64,000 nt of DNA from Ustilago trichophora (taxonomy: Eukaryota; Basidiomycota; Ustilaginomycetes; Ustilaginales; Ustilaginaceae), in the NCBI GenBank assembly GCA_900323505.1, contig OOIN01000014.1, positions 1 through 64,000 of the forward strand, written 5' to 3'. Position 1 is the first letter of the stretch; every line of letters begins with the position of its first letter. Position numbers and translations under genes: made by a program. Positions 1 to 8,931 of this stretch are shown in pieces. Below the pieces are notes generated by a model, which did not search any database, was not told the origin of the DNA, and worked only from the letters and a program-made list of their open reading frames with translations.

Positions 1-168
1 CCTAACCCTAACCCTAACCCTAACCCTAACCCTAACCCTAACCCTAACCCTAACCCTAACCCTAACCCTAACCCTAACCCTAACCCTAACCCTAACCCTA
101 ACCCTAACCCTAACCCTAACCCTAACCCTAACCCTAACCCTAACCCTAACCCTAACCCTAACCCTAAC
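1..168. repeat. Telomere, (CCCTAA)28
   Basis: Twenty-eight uninterrupted CCCTAA units occupy the first 168 bases, with no variant unit. On the other strand this is TTAGGG, the telomeric repeat of most filamentous fungi and basidiomycetes. The C-rich strand at the left edge means the window begins at a chromosome end. The array ends abruptly at base 168 against unique sequence that is protein-coding on the minus strand, with no visible subtelomeric repeat between them. The true tract may be longer than assembled. Confidence 0.98.
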
Positions 169-2796
169 GCCGCGCTTCCAACAGTACCACAGATAGTCGG
201 GCGAGATGCAGCTGATCCCATGGGGGAGTGTGTCAAAGTGGGTGAAGTTGAGCCATGCGCCCACATCCTCGTCGCTATTGCTGTTGCCATCGGTGTTACG
301 GTTATAAGCGCTAATATTTGGTTGGCTGGAACGGAAAAGCCGATTGCGGACCTGTTGGCAAACGGCATGGATGGCATCGTTAATTACAGAGCTGCCTTGT
401 TGGTCAAGTGTTGCAAGTTGTTTCAAGAAAGATTGCAATAGTACTAGCCGAGCAACAACGGAAGCGGGACCAGATTTCTCGCTTTGCAACAGAGGAAGTT
501 TGACTGCATCCCAGGCAGCCATGAGGGCGAAACGTGCCATAAATTCGCCATGCGTCCCTCTAAGAAGGTCTGCGCCCAGCGTGGGAAGGCACTGCGTGGT
601 GAAAGTGTCGATGATCTTGGCGTAAGCCGGCATGGGGTCGGATTCGCCGTCTCTGCTCGGAGCAGCGAGCATGATGTTTGCAGCGCCGACGGCCAGCACA
701 GGTTCTGACGGCGTGACGATGGCCAAACTAGTATGTTGAATGACTTGGTGGAGAATGCGCATATGTCGATCAATGGATCGGGTAATCAGCGACTTTTGCT
801 CGCCAAAGAGGGCCGAGTCGCCATGATGGGTTGGGACAAGCCGCAGCGCCAGTCGCGAGGCCAAAAGATTGTAGCACAGCACAGCATTATTGGCGTTAAA
901 TTCTTTTGCGCCAAGCAGCTTGAACTCGGCCACCTCCCAGAATGTTTCCAGCGGCAGCGAACCCCACAGAGGACGACCGTAGCTTCGCAAGTGCCGTACA
1001 TTGGAAACGTCATTGGGGCTATCCAGCCTAGGCCGATCGCTTCGCAGAACGTCAAATCCCAGTCCGATGAAAACGGGCAAGGGCTGCTTTTCTGGTGCCC
1101 GCGCTGAGGCTTGAAGATCCTGGGGTTCGATAAGTTGAGCTGCGCCTGTGTTGGTACTGAGAAGGAGCAGCCAGAAGGTGACGTTGTCCTGCTTCTTCTC
1201 GAGTTGCAGCATGTGGTGCCAGGCTCGACGAAGGCTGTTGAGTTGATGATCGTCTGCACTGCAGCCAGACTTGGGCACAATGAGGTCGACGCATTCATCA
1301 AATGCAACGAAGACGGGGGGGCGTTCGATACCAAGAGATTGATATTCGACTTTGTGATGGTCCCATAGCCAGTCTCGAACCGGGCCGAGTTGATGGCTTA
1401 GGTCAGACACGGCGGTATCAAGGCAAGCGCTGAAGACGCACGTTTGGCCAGTAGATGAAGATGTCGTTGTAGTCTGGACTAATTTGAGGCGGGCAGCGAC
1501 AAGCACTGCGTTGAAAAAGGGTTGGCGTTGACTGTAGCCCGGACCACCAAAGTCATTGAGTTGGACGAGGAAGAGGTACTTGTCCTGAGCTGTGGTGTAT
1601 TCATTGAGTTTCGAGCTAAGAGTCTCGAACCAGGCACCAATAAAGGCAGCCACCTGAAGATCACAAGAAGCCGTAGTGTCTGAGGTGGCATCGCGAAAGA
1701 ATTCAAATAGGTTTTGCTCTGCGAGAGGGAAGCCGCTCTTAACGCTGGAACGCTGATGAGGCGCTTTGCGACGTACACAGACGTAGAGAAGAGGAGCTCT
1801 TTTGGCAAGCTCGAGAACCAAGCGTGTCTTGCCAGTGCCGCTTGACTGTACGATCGAGGTACCCTTCAAGTACGAGTCAAAGACAGGCACACCCTCGACC
1901 GACTTGGTAAAATGTCTGTGCACATTGTTGACGAATCGAAGGAAACGAGCCGGCGCATCGCCTCGATAGGTTCTCTGAAGTTGTTGAGCAAAGTGGCGCT
2001 CGAGTTCTGGATTGTCCTCGGATCGATCTGGACTTGAGTTAGAGGCTGGGAGACAAAGAATGAGGTAGGAGACAGCTTGGTCTGGTGAGCACGTACCGCC
2101 CGATGCAAGTTTGTCGAGCGCTTGCATGATGTGGGCACTAGCGTCTTGTGATTCAAGTGAAGCGGTGGAGAGATTCGAAAAGAGACCCTGGAACCTGGCG
2201 CGGCTGTTTTTGAGTGTGGACAGGAACTCGTCGATGAAAAAGTGCACTGCCCGGTAGGACGTGGCGTCCTTTTCAGCATCGGGATTTCGTTGCACTCTGG
2301 TGTAGTATCGGCGAGCGTCCTGTACATGCTCACAAAGTTCGGTCCAGAGACTGGGATCGACGCGTTGTGCGCTGTTGGCAAGTTTGAGTGCTTGTCGACG
2401 GGTGGGACTCGGCGTTGTGACCGAAGCGTTTGGTGCTTGTGAGGGACGAGAGGCGAGAAGTGCGCTGTAGGGCTCGAGTGTGTTGGATACATTTGAGCAA
2501 GAATCGATCCAAGCGAAAAGTTGGTGAACGTAGGTAAGGATGGCATGCTTGTGTGCATCTTGGAGAGGATAAAAGGTTCGCAAAGCCTGATTGAGCACAA
2601 GGACAATGTCGCCAAGCGAGTTTAGCACACAGTCCGGAAGTTGCGCTTGAGACGAAGAAGTGAGCTCCGAAGTGGTTGGTTGCTGTGTCTGGATGAGATG
2701 ATTCAAATGGAACCAGAGGGCTTCGTAGTCAAGTCTGCGAGATGGTATGAATGGCGTGGATGCCGTCGATGCGGTAAAAGTTGAATCTGATTGCAT
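1..2796 (-). CDS. P-loop NTPase, 3' end truncated by the telomere
   Basis: One frame is open from ATG 2796 to base 169 (876 codons) and then through the whole telomere array as 28 Val-Arg pairs, with no stop before the window edge. It carries a Walker A motif, SSGTGKT (residues 318-324), a hydrophobic Walker B strand ending in Asp-Glu, VFVAFDEC (495-502), and a polar strand LLLLSTNTG (543-551) where AAA+/STAND ATPases have sensor 1. The N-terminal 300 residues are helical-looking without a recognised domain. The frame also extends upstream to an ATG at 3123, so the start is uncertain; a GTAAGC near 2920 could be a splice donor. Large lineage-specific P-loop families of this style are common in basidiomycetes, some linked to Crinkler-type effectors; that link is inference. 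Absence of a native stop indicates loss of the 3' end when the telomere formed. Confidence 0.75.
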   Translation of the reverse strand, partial: MQSDSTFTASTASTPFIPSRRLDYEALWFHLNHLIQTQQPTTSELTSSSQAQLPDCVLNSLGDIVLVLNQALRTFYPLQDAHKHAILTYVHQLFAWIDSCSNVSNTLEPYSALLASRPSQAPNASVTTPSPTRRQALKLANSAQRVDPSLWTELCEHVQDARRYYTRVQRNPDAEKDATSYRAVHFFIDEFLSTLKNSRARFQGLFSNLSTASLESQDASAHIMQALDKLASGGTCSPDQAVSYLILCLPASNSSPDRSEDNPELERHFAQQLQRTYRGDAPARFLRFVNNVHRHFTKSVEGVPVFDSYLKGTSIVQSSGTGKTRLVLELAKRAPLLYVCVRRKAPHQRSSVKSGFPLAEQNLFEFFRDATSDTTASCDLQVAAFIGAWFETLSSKLNEYTTAQDKYLFLVQLNDFGGPGYSQRQPFFNAVLVAARLKLVQTTTTSSSTGQTCVFSACLDTAVSDLSHQLGPVRDWLWDHHKVEYQSLGIERPPVFVAFDECVDLIVPKSGCSADDHQLNSLRRAWHHMLQLEKKQDNVTFWLLLLSTNTGAAQLIEPQDLQASARAPEKQPLPVFIGLGFDVLRSDRPRLDSPNDVSNVRHLRSYGRPLWGSLPLETFWEVAEFKLLGAKEFNANNAVLCYNLLASRLALRLVPTHHGDSALFGEQKSLITRSIDRHMRILHQVIQHTSLAIVTPSEPVLAVGAANIMLAAPSRDGESDPMPAYAKIIDTFTTQCLPTLGADLLRGTHGEFMARFALMAAWDAVKLPLLQSEKSGPASVVARLVLLQSFLKQLATLDQQGSSVINDAIHAVCQQVRNRLFRSSQPNISAYNRNTDGNSNSDEDVGAWLNFTHFDTLPHGISCISPDYLWYCWKRGVRVRVRVRVRVRVRVRVRVRVRVRVRVRVRVRVRVRVRVRVRVRVRVRVRVRVRVR

Positions 2797-3020
2797 CAGG
2801 TGGACGGGGTCCAGCACGGACAATGAGTGGGGTGGTGCGTTGGTGGCCAATATCAAATGTATGCAATGTATGCTCTTGATGGAATGCAATGATGATGGTG
2901 ATGATGGTAGGTTGCTTACTTTGGCTGGAGGTGCATTCGCTCTCTTCAATGCAGCGTGGAGAAATTTCGGCTTTCGGTATACAGGCGCGCGCTCAGTCAA
3001 GCGTTTTGCGCTCGTCTCAC

Positions 3021-3040
3021 TCTCTCTCTCTCTCTCTCTC
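3021..3040. repeat. (TC)10 microsatellite
   Basis: A perfect dinucleotide tract upstream of the telomere-proximal P-loop gene, within the possible 5' extension of its frame. Confidence 0.9.
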
Positions 3041-3285
3041 TTCACTCTCTCATCATCATCCAAGCACCGTCCTCGCCCGCCCGTCCCTTCTTGTTTCACA
3101 CTTGGAGTGCATTTGGGTCGCATTTCCTCCTTTGTTTCGTAGATCTCACGCACACTCCGCACCGCTTACATGCGACGTTCGACCATCCGTGCCCCTTACG
3201 GCCACGGCTGGGAGCTCGCAAGCGACTCCTCCGGAGTTTAGGCAATCTTTTATTCTCATCATCTCTCGGCAACACCTCTTCTCCG

Positions 3286-3723
3286 TGATGCGGCATACTC
3301 GGCTGGCACTGTGCATTGATCAAGGGCACGGAATACCCTCAACTCTGCATCCAAGGTGTGCACAATCCCCATGCTTACCCTTGTCTGGACGACTTGGAGA
3401 TGCGATCCATCTTTCAGGCAATGCTGGTCGATCTGACTGCACAGGCTTCGTATGAGCAGTTCAACATATGACCCAATCCCGTCTGGAATGATCAGGTGGC
3501 ACCTTTGCTGCATTCAATCTCGGCTGCCTTGGACACGGAGGATGAGGTTCAACGTCAAGCATGGATCTGGATTGATATGGCTTGGCAGTATTGTTGATTT
3601 GGGTCTAATCCGACATTGCGTCGGTCAAAGGGGGTCCAGAATCTGGTCGACAGATCCACCCATTCATTCATCATTTGGCTGGACAAGCGATTCGTCTGCA
3701 TCTTTACTTGTGGTATGGTATAA
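3286..3723 (+). pseudogene. Degenerate protein-coding relic with three in-frame TGA codons
   Basis: Between 3286 and the TAA at 3721-3723 a single plus frame reads like protein, with segments such as LIKGTEYPQLCIQGVHNPH, DDLEMRSIFQAMLVDLTAQ and LLHSISAALDTEDEV, but is interrupted by TGA at 3286, 3469 and 3595. All three stops are TGA, each one C-to-T change away from an arginine CGA codon, which fits methyl-CpG decay or a RIP-like process. No family is recognised and no clear 5' end was found. Short introns removing the stops are possible but no good GT-AG pairs were seen. The position beside the telomere fits a decaying subtelomeric gene. Confidence 0.4.
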
Positions 3724-3795
3724 AGTAGCGTGAACTCTGTTCGTTCGTCATTGACAGAGTATTGTAGTCGAAGAACTCTCGGCTGACAATCAGTC

Positions 3796-6700
3796 TCAGC
3801 GTCCGCCCTTCTTCTTCTTCTTGCCTCCGCCAGAAGTGCTAATAGGCTTTGGCACGCTAGGGATGTCGAGCGCCTTGTCTGTGATGTTCTTTGGCGAGCT
3901 GTTCAGTTCAGCAGCCACGCCAACGGGAGAGTTGCCTGTTGTGCGCGTCTCCGTGCTGCCTGCACACAGCAAGCCAGAACCTGCGCTCGTCTGACTGCCA
4001 CTGCTGCCGCCATCCGAGCCGGATGGACTGTTATCGCGCAGAGCTGTTTGCCTGACCCTGGCTTCCACCTTGCTTTCCAGCGTCGCAGTCAAGCCACTGC
4101 TCTGGCTCAACAAGCTTGAGCGCATCGAGCCACCAGCAGGAAGTGCGTAGACCAGCTCCTTGGGGGCGTTGACCGTGCTCTCCATCCTCTGCGCCGGCGA
4201 CAGGCTCGATCGTGACTGTGTCATGGTAGCGTTTCCCGAATCTTCGTCAAGCATACCGACGGTAAAGTCGTCAACAAGACTGCTGCTGTCGTGTCCGACC
4301 GAAATGCCGTCAAGCTCGTTCCGTTTCTCGCGCTGATCATGGTCCATGTCCATGACATCGAAAAGACAAGCCTCGGCAACCGCTGGGCTGCGACTTGCTT
4401 CGACAGCGTCCCAGTCGCACTCGTCTGCTTCTCCTTGCAGACCATCCAGTGGCGGATCTTCCGACTCACTGAAGCGTGTCGACGGCGTCTCGGCTGAGCT
4501 GGGTTGCGAACCGCGGGAGGGCTCGTCGTTGCGCAGCGCAGAGAGTAGCGAAGCGTCGGAACGTACGGAGGCAGGTTCGCGGTGACTGCCTCTGCCTTTG
4601 CTGACCTGGTAAGGGCGGCATTGGGAACGATCTTGATCCTCGTCATCTCCCAGCAAATCGACGTCGTCGACGCCCTCAAACGAGACAGATGCGGCATCGG
4701 TGGTGTAGCCTCTGCTGCCATCGGGCGGCGCTGCCCCAGAAGTGCCGCTGGTACGTCGCCTCGCCATCTCGACACCCCGTCCTAGCTCCTTGCCTGCGCG
4801 ATAGATGCCTCCAAGTCCGCCCGCAACAATGCGGATAGGGATACTGCTACCTGTCGTCCAGCCAGACGAGCGGCCGCGCTGACCTTGCGGGAAACTTGGA
4901 ATGTGGGATGAAGCGCTCCTGGGAGGCAGCTGTTCTGGATCAAACGACATCTGGTCGAGAGCACCAGCCAAGCTGTCGTCGAAGGAGCTCGGATCTTCCG
5001 AAGAGGGTTCGCGCGATATCATACGAGCAGTGCGGCGGACTTGGATCGAACGCGAGCCTCGACGCTGTACACAGCGCAACGACTCTCCCGATCCAGCTTG
5101 AGCAGAGGATGGCTTGCTGTTGCGCGTGCGTGCGTGGAAGAAGGTCTGGCGAGACAGGAAGATGGAGGACGGCAGGATGGCAGGCGACTGGCTGTAGGTC
5201 TCAATCTCGGCTTTGGCGACTGAAAAAAGGGGCTTCAACAGCGCAACATCGGATCGTTCGGTGGGTCGAGCCGCACTCGTCTGCTCAAGGAGCGAAGTGA
5301 CATTTTGCTTTGTGGCCGCACCGGTCTCGGGCGCGAGGTGTTCCCAAAGTGCAATGCGCACGCATTCGGCCTGGAGTCGTGGCGCCTGTTGACCATGAAG
5401 CAGGCCCTCTCCGGCTCTTCTCATCATCTGTGAAAGGCCAGAAGAGCGTGGCGACGTTGGCGAGGCAAAGCGTTGCTTGGCTTCAGGGCTGGTGGCATGT
5501 ATGTCCTCGCTGGCTGTGCTAGTGGTGAATGCGCGCGTCTGCGTGCTCCAGCATCGAAGCGCGTGAAGAGTGACGATGGCAGCGCGCGGATCGTTGGTCA
5601 AGAGCTCAAAAGGCATGCTTGCGTCCCCATCAGAGCCAAGATCTCGCACGTCACTGTTCACAAGTAGGAAAGATGGAGGTGCGCACCTGGTCTGCACAGC
5701 TGACGTAGTCGTGAGGCCAGTCTCGGTGCTGATGCCGCTGGCGGGCTTGGCAAGCGCATCCTGTTGCGGTGGTGGCGGTGGCGGTGGCGGTGGTCGTGTG
5801 GATCGAGCCAGGCTAGCCAGAGATACTCCAAACGGCGGAAGGACTTGCGGATTCCTGATCTTGCCTTGAACATGGTTCGTAATTGAAGGTATGCCGCCGA
5901 AAGGATTGATGGCGTAAACGTGCACGGTGCCACTGTGTGTGCCAACAGTGACCCACTGAGCATCGGAGCTCCATTCGGCATGCACCACCTCTGCAGTGGT
6001 GATGCCGCGCATCAGCTTGTAGCGGTGCAAAACTGCTGAGGATGAAGGGTTGCCAGCATTGCCAAAGGTGCCCGCGAAAGGCAGCTCGAAAACGTGGAAA
6101 GCATGTCCAAGCGTATCGGCTGTCAAGATCAGGCGGCCGCATGGGCTAAAGGCGATGCGTGCAAGAGCATGGCCAGACGGCGCAAAGGAGCAGACGGTAC
6201 GTGCGTCAGAGCCGAGGTCAATGATACGCACGCAGCCAGACTGGACAGCATTGGAGCTGCTACCGGATGCAACGGACACCTCGGATCTGATAGGCGCCAC
6301 CGTTGCCGCTGCCGCCGCCGCAGTGCCCGTGGACAGACGCTTGGCGCTGCGGACACCATCTGCAGCAAGGAGCATGGGTGAGATTGAGGCGGAGGAGGAC
6401 GGCCGAGAAGGATGCGCGGTGTGAGGGGCAGACTGAGAAAGCAGACTGGGTTGAGGTGGGGAGAATGCGGCCGTATTGGTGGGAGGGCTGCCTGGCTGTG
6501 GCCAGTAGGAGCTGCCCCACTCGCCTAGCGTACGAACCCCACTGATGACGCCTCCACGGATACGCCGAGCTGCGTCACCTACCTGGGTCGAAGTCTCGAA
6601 GAGGCTGTCGCGCATCTCACCCACCCGACCGGGTGCGTCTGCTTGCATACCTCCAAAGGGTCGTGAAGGATCGTGATAGAAGGCGGTGGAAGTCTTGCGG

Positions 6701-7932
6701 GCATCGGAACGGATGGGCGAGACATGGTGGGATGCTGTGCAGGCGAAAGCAAGAAGGCGGTGGGAGAGCGAGATGGGAGATGGGCGATCGGATGAGGCGG
6801 CTGAAGCATCAACGATGGGCGAGTGAAGGTACTCGAGTGTCGGGGTGGAAAGCACGTGAATCGAAGCTGGCGAAGCAAACGAAAGGATCAGGAAGCGTTG
6901 GTTGCACTGCGATTCGACCTTGGGCCACAGTCGGATGCCACTGTCCTCGGTGCGCTCATCTGCATCGCAAGGATGTGTAGGCTGATGAAGCAGCTGGATG
7001 GATGCTTGTACCTGATGAGCTGTGAGCGAGTAGGCGAGCAAGAAGGTGGCGTTGTCGTGGTCTTGCAGCACGACTAAAAGCTGAGGTTCGGTACAGTCGA
7101 CGCTGGGATGTCGCACCAACGCGGTCAAGAGCTGTGCGCGAGAGGGCGAGGAGGATGCAGCTGGATCGTGCAGGGCATCGGCTGCGTTGGGAAGGCAAAG
7201 CAGCTCGGAGATTTTGCGATCTTGGACGAGGAGAACTTGGAGCGTGCCGTCGTCAAAGTACGAGATGAGCAAGGGAGCCCACTTGAGAGGATCTGGTTTG
7301 AGCGGAAGACGATCCCAGCGAGACCAGAGAACGCGAGGCTGCAGAGGTGGTGAAGCTTGCTCGGATTGATGTGCGTGATTCAAGGCGGCTTGTATGCGAT
7401 TCGGGTCGAATTGAGAGCCAGCATTGTGAAAAGCGTCGTAGATGGGAGAGACGGAGCCATCGGTTCGAAGGGGCGTCGAGTGATTGGGAGAAGCAGACAC
7501 GAGCGGAGAAGGCGGATTGGGTGAATTGGAATGGGCAGCGATGAGGCTCGAGATGCCACGATTGGCGTGGTGAGAGAGTGCAGAGATGGTCGAAGTGACT
7601 ATGTCGATGGCGGAGATGGGCTTCAAAGTGGATGCTACAAACACACGAGGCTTGGACTCGGGCGGTGCATGGCGTGCGAGAGGAGTGAAAGCTGGTGCGA
7701 TGTGAGGCTCCACCGGGGCGGGTTCAGTAGCTGTAGCTGCTGCTTGAGGCGGAGGCGGGGATGGTACGGGTGGAGTTGCAGGTGCAGTTGCAGGTGCAGT
7801 TGCAGGTGCAGTCGCAAGAGAGGTAGTTGTAGCAAGGGTAGGTGGAGAATCTAGGGGCTTGGAAGAAGGAGAGTCGTTTTTCTTGTTTTGCTTTGTGTAG
7901 GAGGCATTGGAGTGGATGGAGCGAGGGCTCAT
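3796..7932 (-). CDS. BCAS3-like WD-repeat protein
   Basis: This intronless ORF encodes 1378 residues. The N-terminus is disordered and Pro/Ala-rich. The centre has beta-propeller strands, including ARIAFSPCGRLILTADT and VVHAEWSSDAQWVTVGTHSG (roughly residues 570-670), followed by INPFGGIPSITNHVQGKIRN. That order matches the BCAS3 family, whose propeller resembles the PROPPIN/Atg18 fold and which in animals acts with PHAF1 at the phagophore and in cytoskeletal control. The propeller is interrupted by long Ser/Pro-rich loops and a poly-Pro stretch (about 730). The C-terminal 400 residues are acidic and Ser-rich and end in a GGGKKKKKGGR tail. A role in autophagy or membrane binding is inferred from the family only. 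Confidence 0.75.
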   Translation of the reverse strand: MSPRSIHSNASYTKQNKKNDSPSSKPLDSPPTLATTTSLATAPATAPATAPATPPVPSPPPPQAAATATEPAPVEPHIAPAFTPLARHAPPESKPRVFVASTLKPISAIDIVTSTISALSHHANRGISSLIAAHSNSPNPPSPLVSASPNHSTPLRTDGSVSPIYDAFHNAGSQFDPNRIQAALNHAHQSEQASPPLQPRVLWSRWDRLPLKPDPLKWAPLLISYFDDGTLQVLLVQDRKISELLCLPNAADALHDPAASSSPSRAQLLTALVRHPSVDCTEPQLLVVLQDHDNATFLLAYSLTAHQVQASIQLLHQPTHPCDADERTEDSGIRLWPKVESQCNQRFLILSFASPASIHVLSTPTLEYLHSPIVDASAASSDRPSPISLSHRLLAFACTASHHVSPIRSDARKTSTAFYHDPSRPFGGMQADAPGRVGEMRDSLFETSTQVGDAARRIRGGVISGVRTLGEWGSSYWPQPGSPPTNTAAFSPPQPSLLSQSAPHTAHPSRPSSSASISPMLLAADGVRSAKRLSTGTAAAAAATVAPIRSEVSVASGSSSNAVQSGCVRIIDLGSDARTVCSFAPSGHALARIAFSPCGRLILTADTLGHAFHVFELPFAGTFGNAGNPSSSAVLHRYKLMRGITTAEVVHAEWSSDAQWVTVGTHSGTVHVYAINPFGGIPSITNHVQGKIRNPQVLPPFGVSLASLARSTRPPPPPPPPPQQDALAKPASGISTETGLTTTSAVQTRCAPPSFLLVNSDVRDLGSDGDASMPFELLTNDPRAAIVTLHALRCWSTQTRAFTTSTASEDIHATSPEAKQRFASPTSPRSSGLSQMMRRAGEGLLHGQQAPRLQAECVRIALWEHLAPETGAATKQNVTSLLEQTSAARPTERSDVALLKPLFSVAKAEIETYSQSPAILPSSIFLSRQTFFHARTRNSKPSSAQAGSGESLRCVQRRGSRSIQVRRTARMISREPSSEDPSSFDDSLAGALDQMSFDPEQLPPRSASSHIPSFPQGQRGRSSGWTTGSSIPIRIVAGGLGGIYRAGKELGRGVEMARRRTSGTSGAAPPDGSRGYTTDAASVSFEGVDDVDLLGDDEDQDRSQCRPYQVSKGRGSHREPASVRSDASLLSALRNDEPSRGSQPSSAETPSTRFSESEDPPLDGLQGEADECDWDAVEASRSPAVAEACLFDVMDMDHDQREKRNELDGISVGHDSSSLVDDFTVGMLDEDSGNATMTQSRSSLSPAQRMESTVNAPKELVYALPAGGSMRSSLLSQSSGLTATLESKVEARVRQTALRDNSPSGSDGGSSGSQTSAGSGLLCAGSTETRTTGNSPVGVAAELNSSPKNITDKALDIPSVPKPISTSGGGKKKKKGGR

Positions 7933-8250
7933 GGATGGACGTCTCGATATGAGCGTTGGACAATCAAGGCGATGAGGGCGATAGCGATGGAAGACGAGAG
8001 GCGCTGGCGAGTCAGAGGAGAGCAGATGGCGGCGATGCGGTGTGAGATGAAGAATGAGGAGAGAAAGAGAATGAGAGAATGAGACAGCTTTGAGTTGGGT
8101 TGTGGTTCAGCGTATTCGAGTGTAGACGACGATGATGATGATGATGGTGATAGTGGTGGTGGTCAATACAGTAGTTGGTGATGATGGTGGTGGTGGTCAT
8201 GACTCATTGGCGAGTGGGATGCCGAGCAAGAGGCGCTCTAAGTTACTGTA
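7933..8250. other. Upstream region of the BCAS3-like gene
   Basis: This is the promoter side of the minus-strand gene at 3796-7932. It contains GAT/GTG trinucleotide-like low complexity (about 8128-8200) and no convincing coding sequence. The gene-like stretch described at 8251-8773 begins directly after it. Confidence 0.5.
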
Positions 8251-8773
8251 TCACGGATTGAACCCTGAATGCCAACCAACGCGCGCGTTGTTGTCACCCG
8301 AATCTCCACGACTGACTCTCTCGTAAAGTGCCTCACCTTGGCCTCCACATCGACACAGCACACAGCACACAGCACTAGAGCACAGGCCACACGCCTGAAT
8401 TATCAAGAGCACTGTTAGGTCGCATTGGTTCAATTGAGTCAGTACTGTACTGTACACTCGAGAAATGATGGACCACAAGACATACGAGAGTTTGTACTTG
8501 TCAAATTTATCATCAGCTCCAGGTGGTTTTCCATCTGTTGACATGTATACCGGCAAGAGCAAGTCCCATGCACGCTGGTTGGCAGTACCTTCCGCGGCGG
8601 CGTGACGGAGCCAAAGTTGAGCCAGAAGCTCATGGCTGATGGACTTTGCTGCCCCGTGTTGCTCCGCGAGACGCACAACTTGCTTCAAGTTGATCTAAGC
8701 TCGATTCGTCCATCTCGACAAGTCTTGGAGCCGGTCCGATGTCTGAGGTATGCCAAGTAGAAGCCGATAGCAT
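8251..8773 (-). CDS. Possible small spliced or frame-broken gene
   Basis: Two overlapping minus frames read like one protein. From ATG 8773 comes a segment including DIGPAPRLVEMDESSLDQL; from about 8694 a second frame gives LKQVVRLAEQHGAAKS and ending near PGADDKFDKYKLS. They join if one base is lost near 8690. After KLS a strong intron signal follows: donor GTATGT near 8484, TACTGAC near 8440 and acceptor TTCAG near 8400. The spliced frame then stays open with a hydrophobic stretch (VACALVLCAVCC) to a TAG near 8240. No family is recognised. It may be a genuine small gene with an odd first exon, or a recent pseudogene. Confidence 0.35.
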
Positions 8774-8931
8774 GACAGTATGCTGTGAGCTAGGCTAGTA
8801 CCGAGTGTTGAGCAAGATCTAATTCACACAGACGAGCAGCGAGAATCGGCTGGGATTCGATTTGGCTTGATTAAAGACTCTATTATATGAGAGAGAGACA
8901 GAGAGAGAGAAAAACATGCCTAGAGATTAAG

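Noticed and set aside
786..2615. Separate ORFs at 786-1334, 1479-1808 and 1866-2615 (-)
   Set aside because: They lie in other frames than the continuous frame that carries the Walker motifs and are shadows of it.
8255..8285. tRNA B-box-like GGGTTCAATCC on the minus strand
   Set aside because: The flanking stem does not pair and no A box or acceptor stem is found.
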